A stretch of DNA of 64,000 nucleotides from Paractinoplanes ferrugineus (GTDB lineage: Bacteria > Actinomycetota > Actinomycetes > Mycobacteriales > Micromonosporaceae), in NCBI RefSeq assembly GCF_016862195.1, contig NZ_BOMM01000014.1:1-64000 (forward strand), read 5' to 3'. Shown here piece after piece: positions 50,249-59,691 of this stretch (position 1 is its first letter; each line of letters starts with the position of its first letter). The notes beneath the pieces were generated by a model, which did not search any database, had not been told where the DNA came from, and saw nothing but the letters and a program-made list of their open reading frames with translations. The position numbers were made by a program, and so were the translations under genes.

Positions 50249-51250
50249 TCACAACATCGACAGGTGGACGTGGTTGGTGTGCACCGCGGCGGGTCCGCCA
50301 CTGGCGCTGTACGCCTTCCACCCGGTCCCGGGCATCCAGATCTGCCGGTACCAGATCACATACATGATCCCGAGCCTATCCGCGTTCTTGACGAAGAACG
50401 CGGCCAGGTTGTTGCCGTACGTCTTGTCGGCGCCGGACGCCGCCACGTCCTGGAAGCCGGCCTTGTTGGCCGAGAAGTCGCAGGCCCGGCCCTTCGGATG
50501 CTCGCCGGAGGACCGCTTCGAGTAGCAGTTCGTGTAGTGGGTGAAGTCGGCCGCCACCGCTTCCTGGTAGGCGTGCAGGGTGCGCGCCGTGATGCACCCG
50601 GAAGTGGTCGGGTCGTCGACCGTGCACGACTCCTTGGGCCAGGAGCCGTCGGAGTTGCGGGGCGCGGGCTTGGCAAGCGGCGAGTTGGCGTTGACGAAGC
50701 CGCCGGCCGCGCCGCCACCGCCGACACTGCCGAGGGCCAGCTCGGCTTCTTTCTTCTTCCTGGTGAGCGCCGTGACCTGCTTCTCCTGCTCGCGGATCTC
50801 CTTGTCGACGGCGGCTTTGGCGGCCTGGGCGGTGGCGAGATCGGCGCGGTACTGCCCGAGGATTTGACCGTCGAGCTGGGCGATCATGTCGAGGTTGCGC
50901 ACCCGTTCCAGGAACTGGTCGGGCGACCCGGCGTTCAGCAGCATCGTCATCGTGCTGGTGCGGCCCATCCGGTAGGACCGGCCGGCGATCGAGCCGACCT
51001 GCGCCTCGAGTGACCTGGCGTCGGCGGTCGCGGTGACGACGGTGGCCTGGAGCGCGGTCTGCCGCTTCTTGGACGCGGTGAGTTTCTGGATCGCGTCGGC
51101 CTGGCCTTTGGCCGCGGACTCGAGCGCGTTGCGCAGCGTCTTGCTGTCACCCTCGTCGGGATCGGCAAGCGCGGGTGTGCTCACCAGGAACACGGATGCG
51201 ACGAGCAGCGCCAGGACAGCGCTGATTCGTCGAAGGACAACCGCCGCCAC
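50249..51250 (-). CDS. secreted coiled-coil protein with M15-like (ARB_07466-type) C-terminal domain
   Basis: 333 residues. Signal peptide RRISAVLALLVASVFLVSTPALA, a coiled coil (about 35-170), a Gly-rich hinge, then a C-terminal domain with GEHPKGRACDFSA and HTNHVHLSML, resembling D-Ala-D-Ala peptidase-like zinc sites (His, Asp, His). The plan resembles RipA-type cell-wall proteins, so I infer a peptidoglycan-linked role. GGGAGGT 7 nt before the GTG fixes the start, and a TAAAGT box lies further upstream. Confidence 0.9.
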   Translation of the reverse strand: MAAVVLRRISAVLALLVASVFLVSTPALADPDEGDSKTLRNALESAAKGQADAIQKLTASKKRQTALQATVVTATADARSLEAQVGSIAGRSYRMGRTSTMTMLLNAGSPDQFLERVRNLDMIAQLDGQILGQYRADLATAQAAKAAVDKEIREQEKQVTALTRKKKEAELALGSVGGGGAAGGFVNANSPLAKPAPRNSDGSWPKESCTVDDPTTSGCITARTLHAYQEAVAADFTHYTNCYSKRSSGEHPKGRACDFSANKAGFQDVAASGADKTYGNNLAAFFVKNADRLGIMYVIWYRQIWMPGTGWKAYSASGGPAAVHTNHVHLSML

Positions 51251-51312
51251 GATTACCTCCCGGAAGTCAGCGCGGGTACTTTACCGTGCTGCGCAAGGGA
51301 GTCGCGGAGCGT

Positions 51313-52086
51313 TCAGGTCGCGGAATAGCCACCGTCGACGAAGAGTGTCTGGCCGGTTACCGCGACGGATGCGTCGCTGGCCAGAAAAACAGCACAAGCA
51401 CCGAAATCTTCCGGTACGCCGTTTCTGCCGATCATCGTACGGGCGGCGTGTCCGGCCACTTTGGTCTCGTCCGCGAACACCGCCTCGGTCAGCGGGGTGT
51501 GCACGACGCCGGGCGCGATCGCGTTGCAGCAGACCCCGTGCCGGGACCAGGCCTCGGCCTGCGACCGGGTGAGCCCGACGAGGCCGGCTTTGGCCGCCCC
51601 GTAGGCGCCGGAGTTTCCGTAGGCCCGGAACGCCTGCTGAGAGACCACATTGATGATTCGTCCCCAGCCACGGTCGGCCATCCGCGGCCCGAACGCCTGG
51701 CCGAGCAGGAACGGCGCGGTCAGGTTGGCGGCGAGCGTCACGTCCCAGTCGTCGACGGTGAGCTCGTCCATCGGCGGGCGGCGGTTCACCCCGGCCGAGT
51801 TCACGAGCACGTCCGGAACCCCGTACCGATCAATGATCTTGGTGATGACGCCGGTGACCGCCGCCCGATCGGCGAGATCCGCGGAGATCGCGTGGCCCTG
51901 CGCGCCGTGCTCGCGCAGCTCGGCCACCACCTCGGCCATCGGCGCCTCGCGCCGGGCCACCAGCACCACCGTCGCGCCCGCTCGCCCGAGGGCGACGGCC
52001 ATCGCCCGGCCGATGCCCGAGCTGCCGCCGGTGACCACCGCCAGGCGGCCGGCCAGGCCGAAGACCTCGTCGAGGTACGCGTTCAC
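51313..52086 (-). CDS. short-chain dehydrogenase/reductase
   Basis: 257 residues. VVTGGSSGIGRAMAVALGRA, NSAG in VLVNSAGVNR, catalytic INVVSQQAFRAYGNSGAYGAAKAG and FLASDASVAVTGQTLFVDGG make it a classical SDR. The GTG overlaps the stop of the inositol-phosphatase-like gene (GTGA), so it is the last gene of the five-gene signalling operon. It shares no close similarity with the SDR at 45954. Confidence 0.93.
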   Translation of the reverse strand: MNAYLDEVFGLAGRLAVVTGGSSGIGRAMAVALGRAGATVVLVARREAPMAEVVAELREHGAQGHAISADLADRAAVTGVITKIIDRYGVPDVLVNSAGVNRRPPMDELTVDDWDVTLAANLTAPFLLGQAFGPRMADRGWGRIINVVSQQAFRAYGNSGAYGAAKAGLVGLTRSQAEAWSRHGVCCNAIAPGVVHTPLTEAVFADETKVAGHAARTMIGRNGVPEDFGACAVFLASDASVAVTGQTLFVDGGYSAT

Positions 52087-52892
52087 AGAACCGAAGTGTC
52101 CGGAAAGAGGGTGTCCCGGACCGTGTGCCACACGTCGTCGTTGGGCGTCACCAGCAAGCCGCGCTCGCTGTCCGCCGGGCTGTAGGACGAGCCGTCGAGG
52201 TGCCGGACCGTGCCGCCGGCCTCCCGGACGATGAGCGAACCGGGCACGTGATCCCACGGCAGGATGCGCCAGAACAGCGCGAACTGCTGCTCGTCGGTGG
52301 CCACCGCCGGATATTCGTAGCCGGCGCAGTGGTGACCCGCGGTCACCTGGCCGAGTGCCGGAGCGTTCGCGGTGGCGATCTCCCGGAGGTGCTGCGGAAG
52401 GTAACGGCTGGCCACCACCCCGCGCAGGGCCCGGGTGCCGGGATCATCGGTGCGGGTCTTGATGCGTACGCCGTCGCGATAGGCCCCCGCGCCCGCCTCG
52501 GCCACCGTCAGGTGGTTGCCCGGAACGTCGAGAATCCAGGACGCCGCCGCCTCGCCGTCCCGCACCAGCGCGACCATGATGGCGAACGGCGTCTTACCGG
52601 CCGCGAAGTTGTTGGTGCCGTCGACCGGGTCGACGATCCACACCGCACCCGGGTCGCCGACCCGGTCGATCAGCCGCGCGTCGGCCGCGACCGCCTCCTC
52701 GCCGACCACCGCCGAACCCGGCAGCAGCGCGGTGAGCCCGGCCGTCAACGCCTTCTCCGCCTCCTGGTCGGCGACGGTGACCAGGTCACCGGGCGCCTTC
52801 TGGTGGACCTCGTTTTCGGCCAGGTGACGGAAGCGCGGCAACACGATGGTGGCCGCGACCTCCCGGATGAGATCGGCGACCTGATCAAGCAC
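52083..52892 (-). CDS. inositol monophosphatase family protein
   Basis: 269 residues. Metal and phosphate motifs: GEEA (Glu of the first site), [15 protein letters not shown] and [16 protein letters not shown]. It removes phosphate from inositol, histidinol, fructose bisphosphate or PAP in a Mg-dependent way; the family members cannot be told apart with certainty. The GTG overlaps the response-regulator stop by 8 nt. Its presence in a signalling operon is unusual. Confidence 0.92.
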   Translation of the reverse strand: MLDQVADLIREVAATIVLPRFRHLAENEVHQKAPGDLVTVADQEAEKALTAGLTALLPGSAVVGEEAVAADARLIDRVGDPGAVWIVDPVDGTNNFAAGKTPFAIMVALVRDGEAAASWILDVPGNHLTVAEAGAGAYRDGVRIKTRTDDPGTRALRGVVASRYLPQHLREIATANAPALGQVTAGHHCAGYEYPAVATDEQQFALFWRILPWDHVPGSLIVREAGGTVRHLDGSSYSPADSERGLLVTPNDDVWHTVRDTLFPDTSVL

Positions 52893-53340
52893 GCGGCGGC
52901 AACTTCACGACGCTGACGAAGAACTCGTCGATCTGGCGGATCACCGCGATGAACCGCTCGAAGTCGACCGGCTTCGTGACGTACGCGTTGGCGTGCAGTT
53001 GGTAGCTGCGCAGGATGTCCTCGTCGGCGGCCGAGGTGGTGAGCACGACGACCGGGATCCGGCCCAGCTCCTCGTCCTTCTTGATCTCCTCGAGCACCTC
53101 ACGGCCGTCCCGCCGGGGCAGGTTGAGATCGAGCAGGATCAGGTCGGGGCGGGCGGCGTCGGCGAACTCGCCCTCCCGGCGGAGGTAGGCCAGCGCCTCG
53201 GCCCCGTCGGAGACGACGGTGAGCCGGTTGCGGACCTTGTGCTCCTCGAACGCCTCCTGAGTCATCAGGACGTCACCGGGGTCGTCCTCCACCAGGAGAA
53301 CCTCGATCGGAGTGCCATCGGCACGAAGCGGAGATGTCAC
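52885..53340 (-). CDS. single-domain response regulator (Rcp1/CheY-like)
   Basis: 151 residues, receiver only. Acidic pocket LLVEDDPGD, phospho-acceptor Asp 71 in LILLDLNLP, Thr in [11 protein letters not shown] and Lys in YVTKPVD. The [20 protein letters not shown] form is that of Rcp1, partner of phytochrome-type kinases. No output domain, so it relays phosphate or binds a partner. It follows the kinase by 56 nt. Confidence 0.94.
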   Translation of the reverse strand: MTSPLRADGTPIEVLLVEDDPGDVLMTQEAFEEHKVRNRLTVVSDGAEALAYLRREGEFADAARPDLILLDLNLPRRDGREVLEEIKKDEELGRIPVVVLTTSAADEDILRSYQLHANAYVTKPVDFERFIAVIRQIDEFFVSVVKLPPRA

Positions 53341-53396
53341 GCTCTACCTACTTTCCAGCGACATAGCACGCATCCGCGACGCTCTCTTCGCTCGTG

Positions 53397-55001
53397 TCAC
53401 GCTGCGACCTCTTCCGGTGTCCCGTCCGTGGGCGTCACTTCAACGTCCGTGGCGCCAGGAACCACCGGAAGTGTGAAGTTGACCGACGTGCCTTCCTCGA
53501 CGTCGAGGTCCAGCCAGATCCGACCACCATGATATTCGACGATCTTCTTCACGATGGCCAGCCCGATCCCGGTTCCCTCATAGGCGTCCCGGGCGTGCAA
53601 CCGCTGGAAGATGACGAAGACCTTGTCGGCGAACTCGGCCTCGATACCGATGCCGTTGTCGCGGACGTTCACCACCCACTCGTCGTCCTCGCGCCGCGCG
53701 CTGATCCGCACCACCGGCGGCACGCCCTCCCGCCGGAACTTCAGCGAGTTGCCGATCAGGTTGACGAACAGCGTGGTGAGCAGCGGCTCCTCGCCCTCCA
53801 CGGTGGGTAGGTCGGCCCAGCTGATCTCGGCGTCCTCGCCGGCCCGGACCTCCAGCTGCGACCGCACCTCGGTGAGCACCCGGTCGAGGTCGACGTCGGT
53901 GAAGCCGTTGGTGATCCGGCCGATCCGGGAGAACGCCAGCAGGTCGTTGATCAGGCGCTGCATCCGCTGGGCGCCGTCGACCGCGAACCCGATGTATTGA
54001 TCGGCGCGTTCGTCCATCTGTCCGCCGTAGCGGCGCTGGAGCAGTTGGCAGAAGCTGGCCACCTTGCGCAGCGGCTCCTGGAGGTCGTGCGACGCGACGT
54101 AGGCGAACTGCTCGAGGTCGCGGTTGGACCGGGTCAGCTCCTCGGCCTGCACCTTGAGCTGCTCGTTCACCCACTCGACCTGGCTGCGCGCCTCGCGCAC
54201 CTCGGTCAGCTCGGAGGCGATCTTCTGCCGCATGCCGTCCACGTCGGCGGCGAGGCTGCCCAGCTCGGGCGAGCCCACGCTCTCGATGTGCCGGTCGTAG
54301 TCGCCGTTGGCGACCTCACGGACCTGCGCGGCGAGTTCCACCACCGGGCGGCTGACCAGGCGGTCGAGCAGCAGGAGCAGGCCGGCCCCGGCGATGATGA
54401 TGATCGCGGCCGCGGCGATCAGGATCGACACCATGGTCTGGCTGCTCTTCTTGGCCGCGTCGGCGGAGGCGGCCCGCAGCAGCTGGATGTCGTCCTGCAT
54501 CTTGGCGATGGCGGCCCGCACCGAGTCGAAGGCGGCGGTCGAGCCGGCCGCGATCCGCGCCTGGCCGGCCTGGGCGCCCTCGGTGCGTACGGTCGTCACC
54601 ACCGGGTCGGCGACCTCGGCGTGCCAGGCCCGCGCCCGGGTCCTGACCACGTCCAGGTCGGCCCGGACCGTGGTGTTGTCCGGTCGCAGCAACCCCTCGA
54701 TCCGACTGATGAGGCGCTGTTCCTCGGCCATGCCGTTGGTGTAGGGCGCGAGGTTGCTCTCCCGGCCGGTGATGGCGTAGCCCCGGATCCCGGTCTCCTG
54801 GTCGACGAGCGCCGTGTTCAGCGACTCGCCGGCGGCCCGCATCGGGCTGGTCCGGTTGAGCACGTCGTCGAGCTGGCGGTTGTGCTGGGTGGCGGTGATC
54901 ACGGCGTACACCGCGAGGGCGCTCAACAGAACGCCGACCGTGACGCACAGAGCCGCGATCCGCCTGCGCAGCGTCCACCGACGCATGTCGAACAGAGTCA
55001 A
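53397..55001 (-). CDS. sensor histidine kinase (CHASE3-HAMP)
   Basis: 534 residues. Two transmembrane helices (about 13-35 and 193-213) enclose a CHASE3-type outer domain with LNTALVDQETGIRGYAITGR. A HAMP domain, a coiled coil and the HisKA box YVASHDLQEPLRKVASF with the phospho-His follow. ATPase motifs: NLIGNSLKF, VRDNGIGIE and YEGTGIGLAIVKKI. The H-box form is that of Cph1-like kinases, matching the Rcp1-like regulator next to it. TTG start overlaps the preceding stop; GGTGGG lies upstream. Confidence 0.93.
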   Translation of the reverse strand: MTLFDMRRWTLRRRIAALCVTVGVLLSALAVYAVITATQHNRQLDDVLNRTSPMRAAGESLNTALVDQETGIRGYAITGRESNLAPYTNGMAEEQRLISRIEGLLRPDNTTVRADLDVVRTRARAWHAEVADPVVTTVRTEGAQAGQARIAAGSTAAFDSVRAAIAKMQDDIQLLRAASADAAKKSSQTMVSILIAAAAIIIIAGAGLLLLLDRLVSRPVVELAAQVREVANGDYDRHIESVGSPELGSLAADVDGMRQKIASELTEVREARSQVEWVNEQLKVQAEELTRSNRDLEQFAYVASHDLQEPLRKVASFCQLLQRRYGGQMDERADQYIGFAVDGAQRMQRLINDLLAFSRIGRITNGFTDVDLDRVLTEVRSQLEVRAGEDAEISWADLPTVEGEEPLLTTLFVNLIGNSLKFRREGVPPVVRISARREDDEWVVNVRDNGIGIEAEFADKVFVIFQRLHARDAYEGTGIGLAIVKKIVEYHGGRIWLDLDVEEGTSVNFTLPVVPGATDVEVTPTDGTPEEVAA

Positions 55002-56206
55002 CGCCCACCCCCGCGGGAGATCAGCAACATCGCCACGTCGTCGGCGAGCGGGCCACCGTTGGCCTGCTCGGCTCGCCCCACCAGCCAGGCCGGCAGCGCG
55101 GGCAGCGGCACGCCCCGCCCGGCCGGCTCGTCGAGGAGGCCGCAGAGGCCGTCCACGTCGAGTCGCTCGTTGCCTTTACCGATGTGGCCCTCGATCAAAC
55201 CGTCGGTGTACATCAGCATGGACCAGTCGTCGGGCGGCAACTCCAGCACTGTCACCGGCGCCGGCTTGGGCCGCACGCCGAGGACGATGCCGGGTTTGAC
55301 GGCAACCGGTTCGGCGCGGTCGGCGGCGAGCAGCACCGGCGGGGGATGGCCGGCGAGCCGCACCGTGGCCCGGTTCCCCGGGATGTCGATCACCACCTCG
55401 GCGACCGTGGCGAACACCTCGCGGGCTCGCCGCTCGCTCATCAGCACCTGTTCGAGTGAGGCGAGGACCTGCTCCTCGGGAACTCCGCCGATGATCAGCG
55501 CGCGCCAGGCAACCCGGAGCTCGACGCCCAGCGCCGCCTCGTCGACGCCGTGCCCGCACACGTCGCCGACGATCACGTGCAGTTTGTCGTCGCCGACCTG
55601 GACGACGTCGAAGAAGTCGCCGCCGAGCAGGCCCATCGCCCGCCCCGACCGGTAGAACGTGTGCACCTGCACGGCCTCGGTCGACATGAGCGGCTGCGGC
55701 AGCAGACCGCGCTCGAGGCGGGCCGACTCAGCTTGGCGCAGCTCCACCTCGCGCAGCCGCTGGGCGTTCTCGTCGGCGCGCTTGCGTTCGACCGCGTAGC
55801 GCAGCGCCCGGGTCAGCAGAACTCCGTCGACCTGGCCCTTGACCAGGTAGTCCTGGGCACCCTCGGCCACCGCCGCGACGCCGAGGTGCTCGTCGGAGCG
55901 GCCGGTGAGCACACAGACGGCGGCACTTCCCGCGGCCGAGAGCAGCCGACGGAGGCCGTCGATGCCCTGGGTGTCCGGCAGTCCCAGGTCGAGCAGGACG
56001 CACTGGATGCCACTGAGCATCGTCATGGCTTCCCGCAGGGTGGTCGCCACCGCGAGATCGAACGGCGCCTCGGCCTCGTGCAGCAACTCTCGCACCAGGA
56101 AGGCGTCACCCTCGTCGTCCTCGACGAGCAGGATGCGCAGCCGCTCCGGGTAAGCCGTGGTGCCGGTGCCGGTACGGAGGCGGGGGGCGACCGACCGTTC
56201 AGTCAT
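54998..56206 (-). CDS. PP2C/RsbU-type phosphatase with N-terminal receiver domain
   Basis: 402 residues. Receiver (about 24-145): ILLVEDDEGDAF, phosphate-accepting Asp in CVLLDLGLPD, VLTGRSDE and YLVKGQ. A coiled linker leads to the SpoIIE/PP2C domain (about 195-400): MGLLGGDFFDVVQV, VGDVCGHGVDEA, YTDGLIEG and LADDVAMLLI, with all metal Asp present. Such proteins dephosphorylate anti-sigma-factor antagonists. Start chosen at 56206. First gene of the operon; its stop overlaps the kinase gene. Confidence 0.93.
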   Translation of the reverse strand: MTERSVAPRLRTGTGTTAYPERLRILLVEDDEGDAFLVRELLHEAEAPFDLAVATTLREAMTMLSGIQCVLLDLGLPDTQGIDGLRRLLSAAGSAAVCVLTGRSDEHLGVAAVAEGAQDYLVKGQVDGVLLTRALRYAVERKRADENAQRLREVELRQAESARLERGLLPQPLMSTEAVQVHTFYRSGRAMGLLGGDFFDVVQVGDDKLHVIVGDVCGHGVDEAALGVELRVAWRALIIGGVPEEQVLASLEQVLMSERRAREVFATVAEVVIDIPGNRATVRLAGHPPPVLLAADRAEPVAVKPGIVLGVRPKPAPVTVLELPPDDWSMLMYTDGLIEGHIGKGNERLDVDGLCGLLDEPAGRGVPLPALPAWLVGRAEQANGGPLADDVAMLLISRGGGR

Positions 56207-56218
56207 GCCTCTACCCCA

Positions 56219-56295
56219 CTCATCGTGACCGACCTGGACGGGACGATCGTGTACCACTCCCGCCGGGCGCACAACTTCGATGAGGTCACGTTTGG
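56219..56295 (+). pseudogene. possible remnant of a HAD-superfamily hydrolase
   Basis: The gap between the phosphatase gene and the zinc-ribbon gene encodes LIVTDLDGTIVYHSRR on the plus strand, a textbook HAD motif I (hydrophobic strand, DxDGT). The similarity stops after about 26 codons, where the antisense zinc-ribbon gene begins. There is no ribosome binding site. I read it as the surviving start of a deleted HAD gene; chance is the alternative. Confidence 0.35.
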
Positions 56296-56621
56296 TCCTC
56301 CGCCGCGACTCGGCGGGCGTGGTCGGCGATCACCTGGCCGAGGATGCCGTGCAACCGGCCGCAATCCTGGCAGTGCAGGTTCTCGTCGAGCCGCCGGCTG
56401 CCGCAGCCGTTGCACGTGCCGCGGTCCGCCGGATCGCGGTAGGAGGCGAGAGCCCGGCACAGCGCGTGGATCACGTGGTCGCTCATCGCGAAGACGCCTT
56501 CGCCGAGCGCCGTTCGCACCCCGACGACGGCGACCGGATCCGCCCCCGGATTCGGGTCATAGGGGGCAACCGCGTCGATGAATTCGGCGAGGACGGCGGC
56601 CGGGTCGATCGGTGCGCTCAC
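56286..56621 (-). CDS. small zinc-ribbon protein
   Basis: 111 residues. Two CxxC pairs, CNGCG and CQDCG, 16 residues apart, form a probable zinc ribbon. The helical N-terminal part is VLAEFIDAVAPYDPNPGADP. The GTG is 7 nt after a TAGCGT box, so the gene has a leaderless promoter, which supports it being real. It lies 79 nt before the PP2C gene on the same strand and may belong to that operon. No family recognised. Confidence 0.75.
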   Translation of the reverse strand: MSAPIDPAAVLAEFIDAVAPYDPNPGADPVAVVGVRTALGEGVFAMSDHVIHALCRALASYRDPADRGTCNGCGSRRLDENLHCQDCGRLHGILGQVIADHARRVAAEDQT

Positions 56622-56628
56622 GTCGTCA

Positions 56629-56634
56629 ACGCTA
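56629..56634 (-). promoter_or_regulatory. -10 box TAGCGT of the zinc-ribbon gene/signalling operon
   Basis: Minus-strand TAGCGT, 7 nt, GTG at 56621. The same hexamer and spacing occur at 1672 and 26819. Confidence 0.5.
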
Positions 56635-56687
56635 GGCCACGCTTAAAACGATCTTTGGGCTACCCGGTGTGATCCGGAGCCGCTTAG

Positions 56688-59051
56688 ATGTCACCCATGA
56701 GTGCCCCCGCCCTCGCCGGCGTCCCCCGCCGGGCCCCAGCCGCGCTGGCCGCCGTCGCCGCGCTGGTGGCGATCGGCGCCGCCGCGATCTGGTCGGTGCA
56801 GCCGCCGGCCGCCCGGGACGCGCGAGCACCCGCCGCCGACTTCAGTGCCGGCCGCGCGTTCGCCCAGGTGGAGGCGATCGCGACGGAGCCGCATCCGGTC
56901 GGTAGCGCGGCGCAGGACCGGGTGCGTGACTATCTGCTCGGCACCCTGCGCGGGCTCGGGCTGACCCCCGAGGTGCAGGACACGGTGTCGGTCCAGGGGG
57001 CGAAGCTGTCGGCGAGCGCCGGGGGCGCCGGCTTCGGACGCGTACGCAACGTGATCGCGACGATTCCGGGGACCGCCTCGACCGGCCGGATCTTCCTCGT
57101 CGCGCACACCGACTCGGCACAGGTCGGACCGGGCGGCAACGACGACGCGGCCGGCACCGCCACGATCATCGAGGTCGCCCGGGCCCTGACCACCGGCCCG
57201 AAACTGCGCAACGACGTGGTGCTGGTGCTCACCGACGGTGAGGAAGCATGCCTCTGCGGCGCCAAGGCGTTCGTCGACCAGCATCCGCTCGCCAAGGGCG
57301 GCGGCATCGTGCTCAACCTGGAGGCGCGCGGCAGCGGCGGGCCGGCGATCATGTTCGAGACCGCGCGGAACAACAGCCGGCTGGTCGAGGTCTACGGCCG
57401 GGCCCCCAAGCCGGTGGGCACGTCGTTCGCCGTCGAGATCTACCGGCTGCTGCCGAACGACACCGACTTCACCGCGTTCCGCGAGGCCGGCTTCACCGGG
57501 CTCAACTCGGCGTACATCGACGGGGCCGCGGTCTACCACGCGCCCACCGACACCCCGGCGTCGATGAACACCGACAGCCTGCAGCACCACGGCGACAACG
57601 CCCTGGCCGTGACCCGGGCGCTCGGCGACCGCGACCTGGCCACGCTGCGCAGCGGCGCCGACGCCACCTACTTCCCGGCACCGGGACTGCTCGTGCGCTA
57701 CCCCGGCGGGCTGGTCCGGCCGCTGGCCGCGCTGGCCCTGCTCGCGGTGTTCGCGCTCGCCTGGCTGGCCCGGCGGCGAGCGGTCACCGACGGCCGCCGG
57801 CTGCTCAAGGCGGGCGCCCTCACCGTGCTGCCGATCCTCGTGGCGCCGGTGCTGGCCCAGCTCTACTGGGCGCTGTTGAAGCTGATCCGCCCGCAGTACA
57901 CGGCGATGCCGATCGACCCGTACCGACCGGGTTGGTACCGCCTGGCCGTCGCCGCGATCGCCGTCCTGGTCGTGCTCGCCTGGTTCGGCTGGCTGCGCCG
58001 CCGGCTCGGCCCGGCCACTCTCGCCGTCGCCGGTCTCGGCTGGCTGGCCGTGCTCGGCCTGGTGCTGGCCGCGGTCACGCCGGGCGGTTCCTACCTCGCC
58101 ACGCTGCCCGCCCTGGCCGGCGCGCTCGGCGGCATCGGGGCGATCCTGCTGCGCGGCTGGTGGTCGGTGCTGGCGGTGACGCTCGGTGGGGCGGTGGCGG
58201 TGGTCATCCTGCTGCCCACGGTGATCATGCTGTTCCCGGCCCTGGGGTTGAAGCTCGGTGCCACCGGCGCGTTCCTGACCGTACTGCTGGGTCTCGCCCT
58301 TCTTCCGGTTCTCGAGCTGATCCATCCGCGGGCGGAGACCCGGAACGGGCTCGACTCGCTGCGGGCCCGCCGCGTCGCCTCGCTACCGGCCCTCGCCGCC
58401 CTGCTCGCGGTCGTGCTCGGCACCGTCGTCGGCCTTCGGGTCGACCGCTTCGACGCCGAACACCCGGCTCTCACCCACCTGATGTACGCGCTCGACGCCG
58501 ACAACGGCACCGCGCAGTGGCTCAGCGACGAGTCCGCCGTCCAGAACTGGACAGCGCAGTACGTCTCGGGCAAACCGCACCTGGTCAACACGACACTGCC
58601 CGCGTTCGGGCCGGAGGAACTGCACACCGGCCCGGCTCAACCGGCCTCGCTGCCCGCTCCGAAGCTCACGCTGGAGTCGGAGACCCGATCGGGTGACGGC
58701 CGGGTGCTGAAGCTGCGCCTTCAACCGCAGCGACCGGTACGGCTGACGACGCTGCACGTGGCGAAGGGGGTGAAAGTCACGGCGGCCACGATCGGCGGAC
58801 GGGAGACCGTCGTCGGCGAGGTGGCCGACGACGGTCCATGGGGATTCGGCTTCGTGTTCCACGCGCCCCCGACCGAGGGCGTCGAGGTCACGCTCACCGT
58901 GCAGACCGCCGGCAAGGTCAAGTTTCGGGCGATGGACGGCAGTGACGGGCTGACCGGCCTGCCCGGCTTCAAGGCGCGCCCGGCCGGCGTCGGCGTCGTC
59001 GGCTCACACAGCAGCGAGATGCTGGCGGTGGCCGCCACTTACGAGCTCTAG
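56688..59051 (+). CDS. M28 family membrane metallopeptidase
   Basis: 787 residues. A signal-anchor helix, then an M28 domain (about 50-320): VAHTDSAQVGPGGNDDAAGT (metal ligands), VLTDGEEACLCGA (catalytic and bridging Glu), LNLEARGSGGP and YHAPTDTPASM. About eight helices follow (340-590), then a beta-rich C-terminal domain. The plan resembles eukaryotic ER metallopeptidase ERMP1 and vacuolar Pff1. Probably an aminopeptidase facing the outside. ATG at 56688 or 56697. Its end overlaps the convergent Smr gene by 4 nt. Confidence 0.93.
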   Translation: MSPMSAPALAGVPRRAPAALAAVAALVAIGAAAIWSVQPPAARDARAPAADFSAGRAFAQVEAIATEPHPVGSAAQDRVRDYLLGTLRGLGLTPEVQDTVSVQGAKLSASAGGAGFGRVRNVIATIPGTASTGRIFLVAHTDSAQVGPGGNDDAAGTATIIEVARALTTGPKLRNDVVLVLTDGEEACLCGAKAFVDQHPLAKGGGIVLNLEARGSGGPAIMFETARNNSRLVEVYGRAPKPVGTSFAVEIYRLLPNDTDFTAFREAGFTGLNSAYIDGAAVYHAPTDTPASMNTDSLQHHGDNALAVTRALGDRDLATLRSGADATYFPAPGLLVRYPGGLVRPLAALALLAVFALAWLARRRAVTDGRRLLKAGALTVLPILVAPVLAQLYWALLKLIRPQYTAMPIDPYRPGWYRLAVAAIAVLVVLAWFGWLRRRLGPATLAVAGLGWLAVLGLVLAAVTPGGSYLATLPALAGALGGIGAILLRGWWSVLAVTLGGAVAVVILLPTVIMLFPALGLKLGATGAFLTVLLGLALLPVLELIHPRAETRNGLDSLRARRVASLPALAALLAVVLGTVVGLRVDRFDAEHPALTHLMYALDADNGTAQWLSDESAVQNWTAQYVSGKPHLVNTTLPAFGPEELHTGPAQPASLPAPKLTLESETRSGDGRVLKLRLQPQRPVRLTTLHVAKGVKVTAATIGGRETVVGEVADDGPWGFGFVFHAPPTEGVEVTLTVQTAGKVKFRAMDGSDGLTGLPGFKARPAGVGVVGSHSSEMLAVAATYEL

Positions 59052-59347
59052 CGACCGCGCCCCCGCCGGCCGGTGGGGGCGTCGTGCCGGAAATGCACGA
59101 AGAGGCGGCCCCAGTTGTCGCCGTCCTTCTCGACCCGGTGGTAGAGCTGCTTGATCTCCCGCTGGTCGAGGAAGCGCAGCACCTTCTTCTTCAACGCGCC
59201 GCTGCCCTTGCCCGGGATGATCTCGACCATGGCGGCCTTCTTCGCGATGGCCTCGTCGATGACGCCGCGCAGGGCACGGTCGATCTCCTGGCCCTTGTTG
59301 AAGATGTCGTGCAGGTCGAGCTTGATCTTCACGGTTTCCCCAGCCAT
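59048..59347 (-). CDS. Smr domain protein
   Basis: 99 residues. The Smr fold is recognised by KLDLHDIFNKGQEIDRALRG and VEIIPGKGSGALKKKVLRFL, matching DLHG and the GxGxG loop of the MutS2 C-terminal Smr nuclease. Smr proteins nick DNA or act on RNA and collided ribosomes. Here it stands alone rather than fused to MutS2. It overlaps the TPR gene by 19 nt, so the pair is co-expressed. Confidence 0.9.
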   Translation of the reverse strand: MAGETVKIKLDLHDIFNKGQEIDRALRGVIDEAIAKKAAMVEIIPGKGSGALKKKVLRFLDQREIKQLYHRVEKDGDNWGRLFVHFRHDAPTGRRGRGR

Positions 59348-59691
59348 TCCTCGACGCGGTGGACAGCGTCCTCGTAATCGGCGTGCTGCTTCATCGCCGC
59401 GGCCAGACGCAAGTGTGGCAGCGCCTCCCGGAAACGACCGTCCCGCTCCAGGGTCCGGCCGAGCACGTGGTGCGCGTAATGATCCGACGGGTCATGCTCG
59501 ATCAGAGCTCTGAGCTGGGATTCTGCCCTCTTCAGCTGGGCCGAGTTGAAATATGCCCGAGCCAGCAGCTGACGCACGGCGGTGTTGTGCGGCTCGGCCT
59601 CGATGATCGGTTCGAGCAGCTTGGAGGCGCCGAGCGGGTCGCCGGACTCGAAGAAGAAGGTGGCCCTGCGGTATTCCTCGAGAAGATCCAC
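59329..59691 (-). CDS. TPR protein
   Basis: 120 residues with three tetratricopeptide repeats: LLEPIIEAEPHNTAVRQLLA, LRALIEHDPSDHYAHHVLGR and LERDGRFREALPHLR. It probably binds another protein. The GTG at 59691 is chosen because GGGGAG stands 7 nt upstream; 59697 is an alternative. Coupled with the Smr gene. Confidence 0.87.
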   Translation of the reverse strand: MDLLEEYRRATFFFESGDPLGASKLLEPIIEAEPHNTAVRQLLARAYFNSAQLKRAESQLRALIEHDPSDHYAHHVLGRTLERDGRFREALPHLRLAAAMKQHADYEDAVHRVEEWLGKP

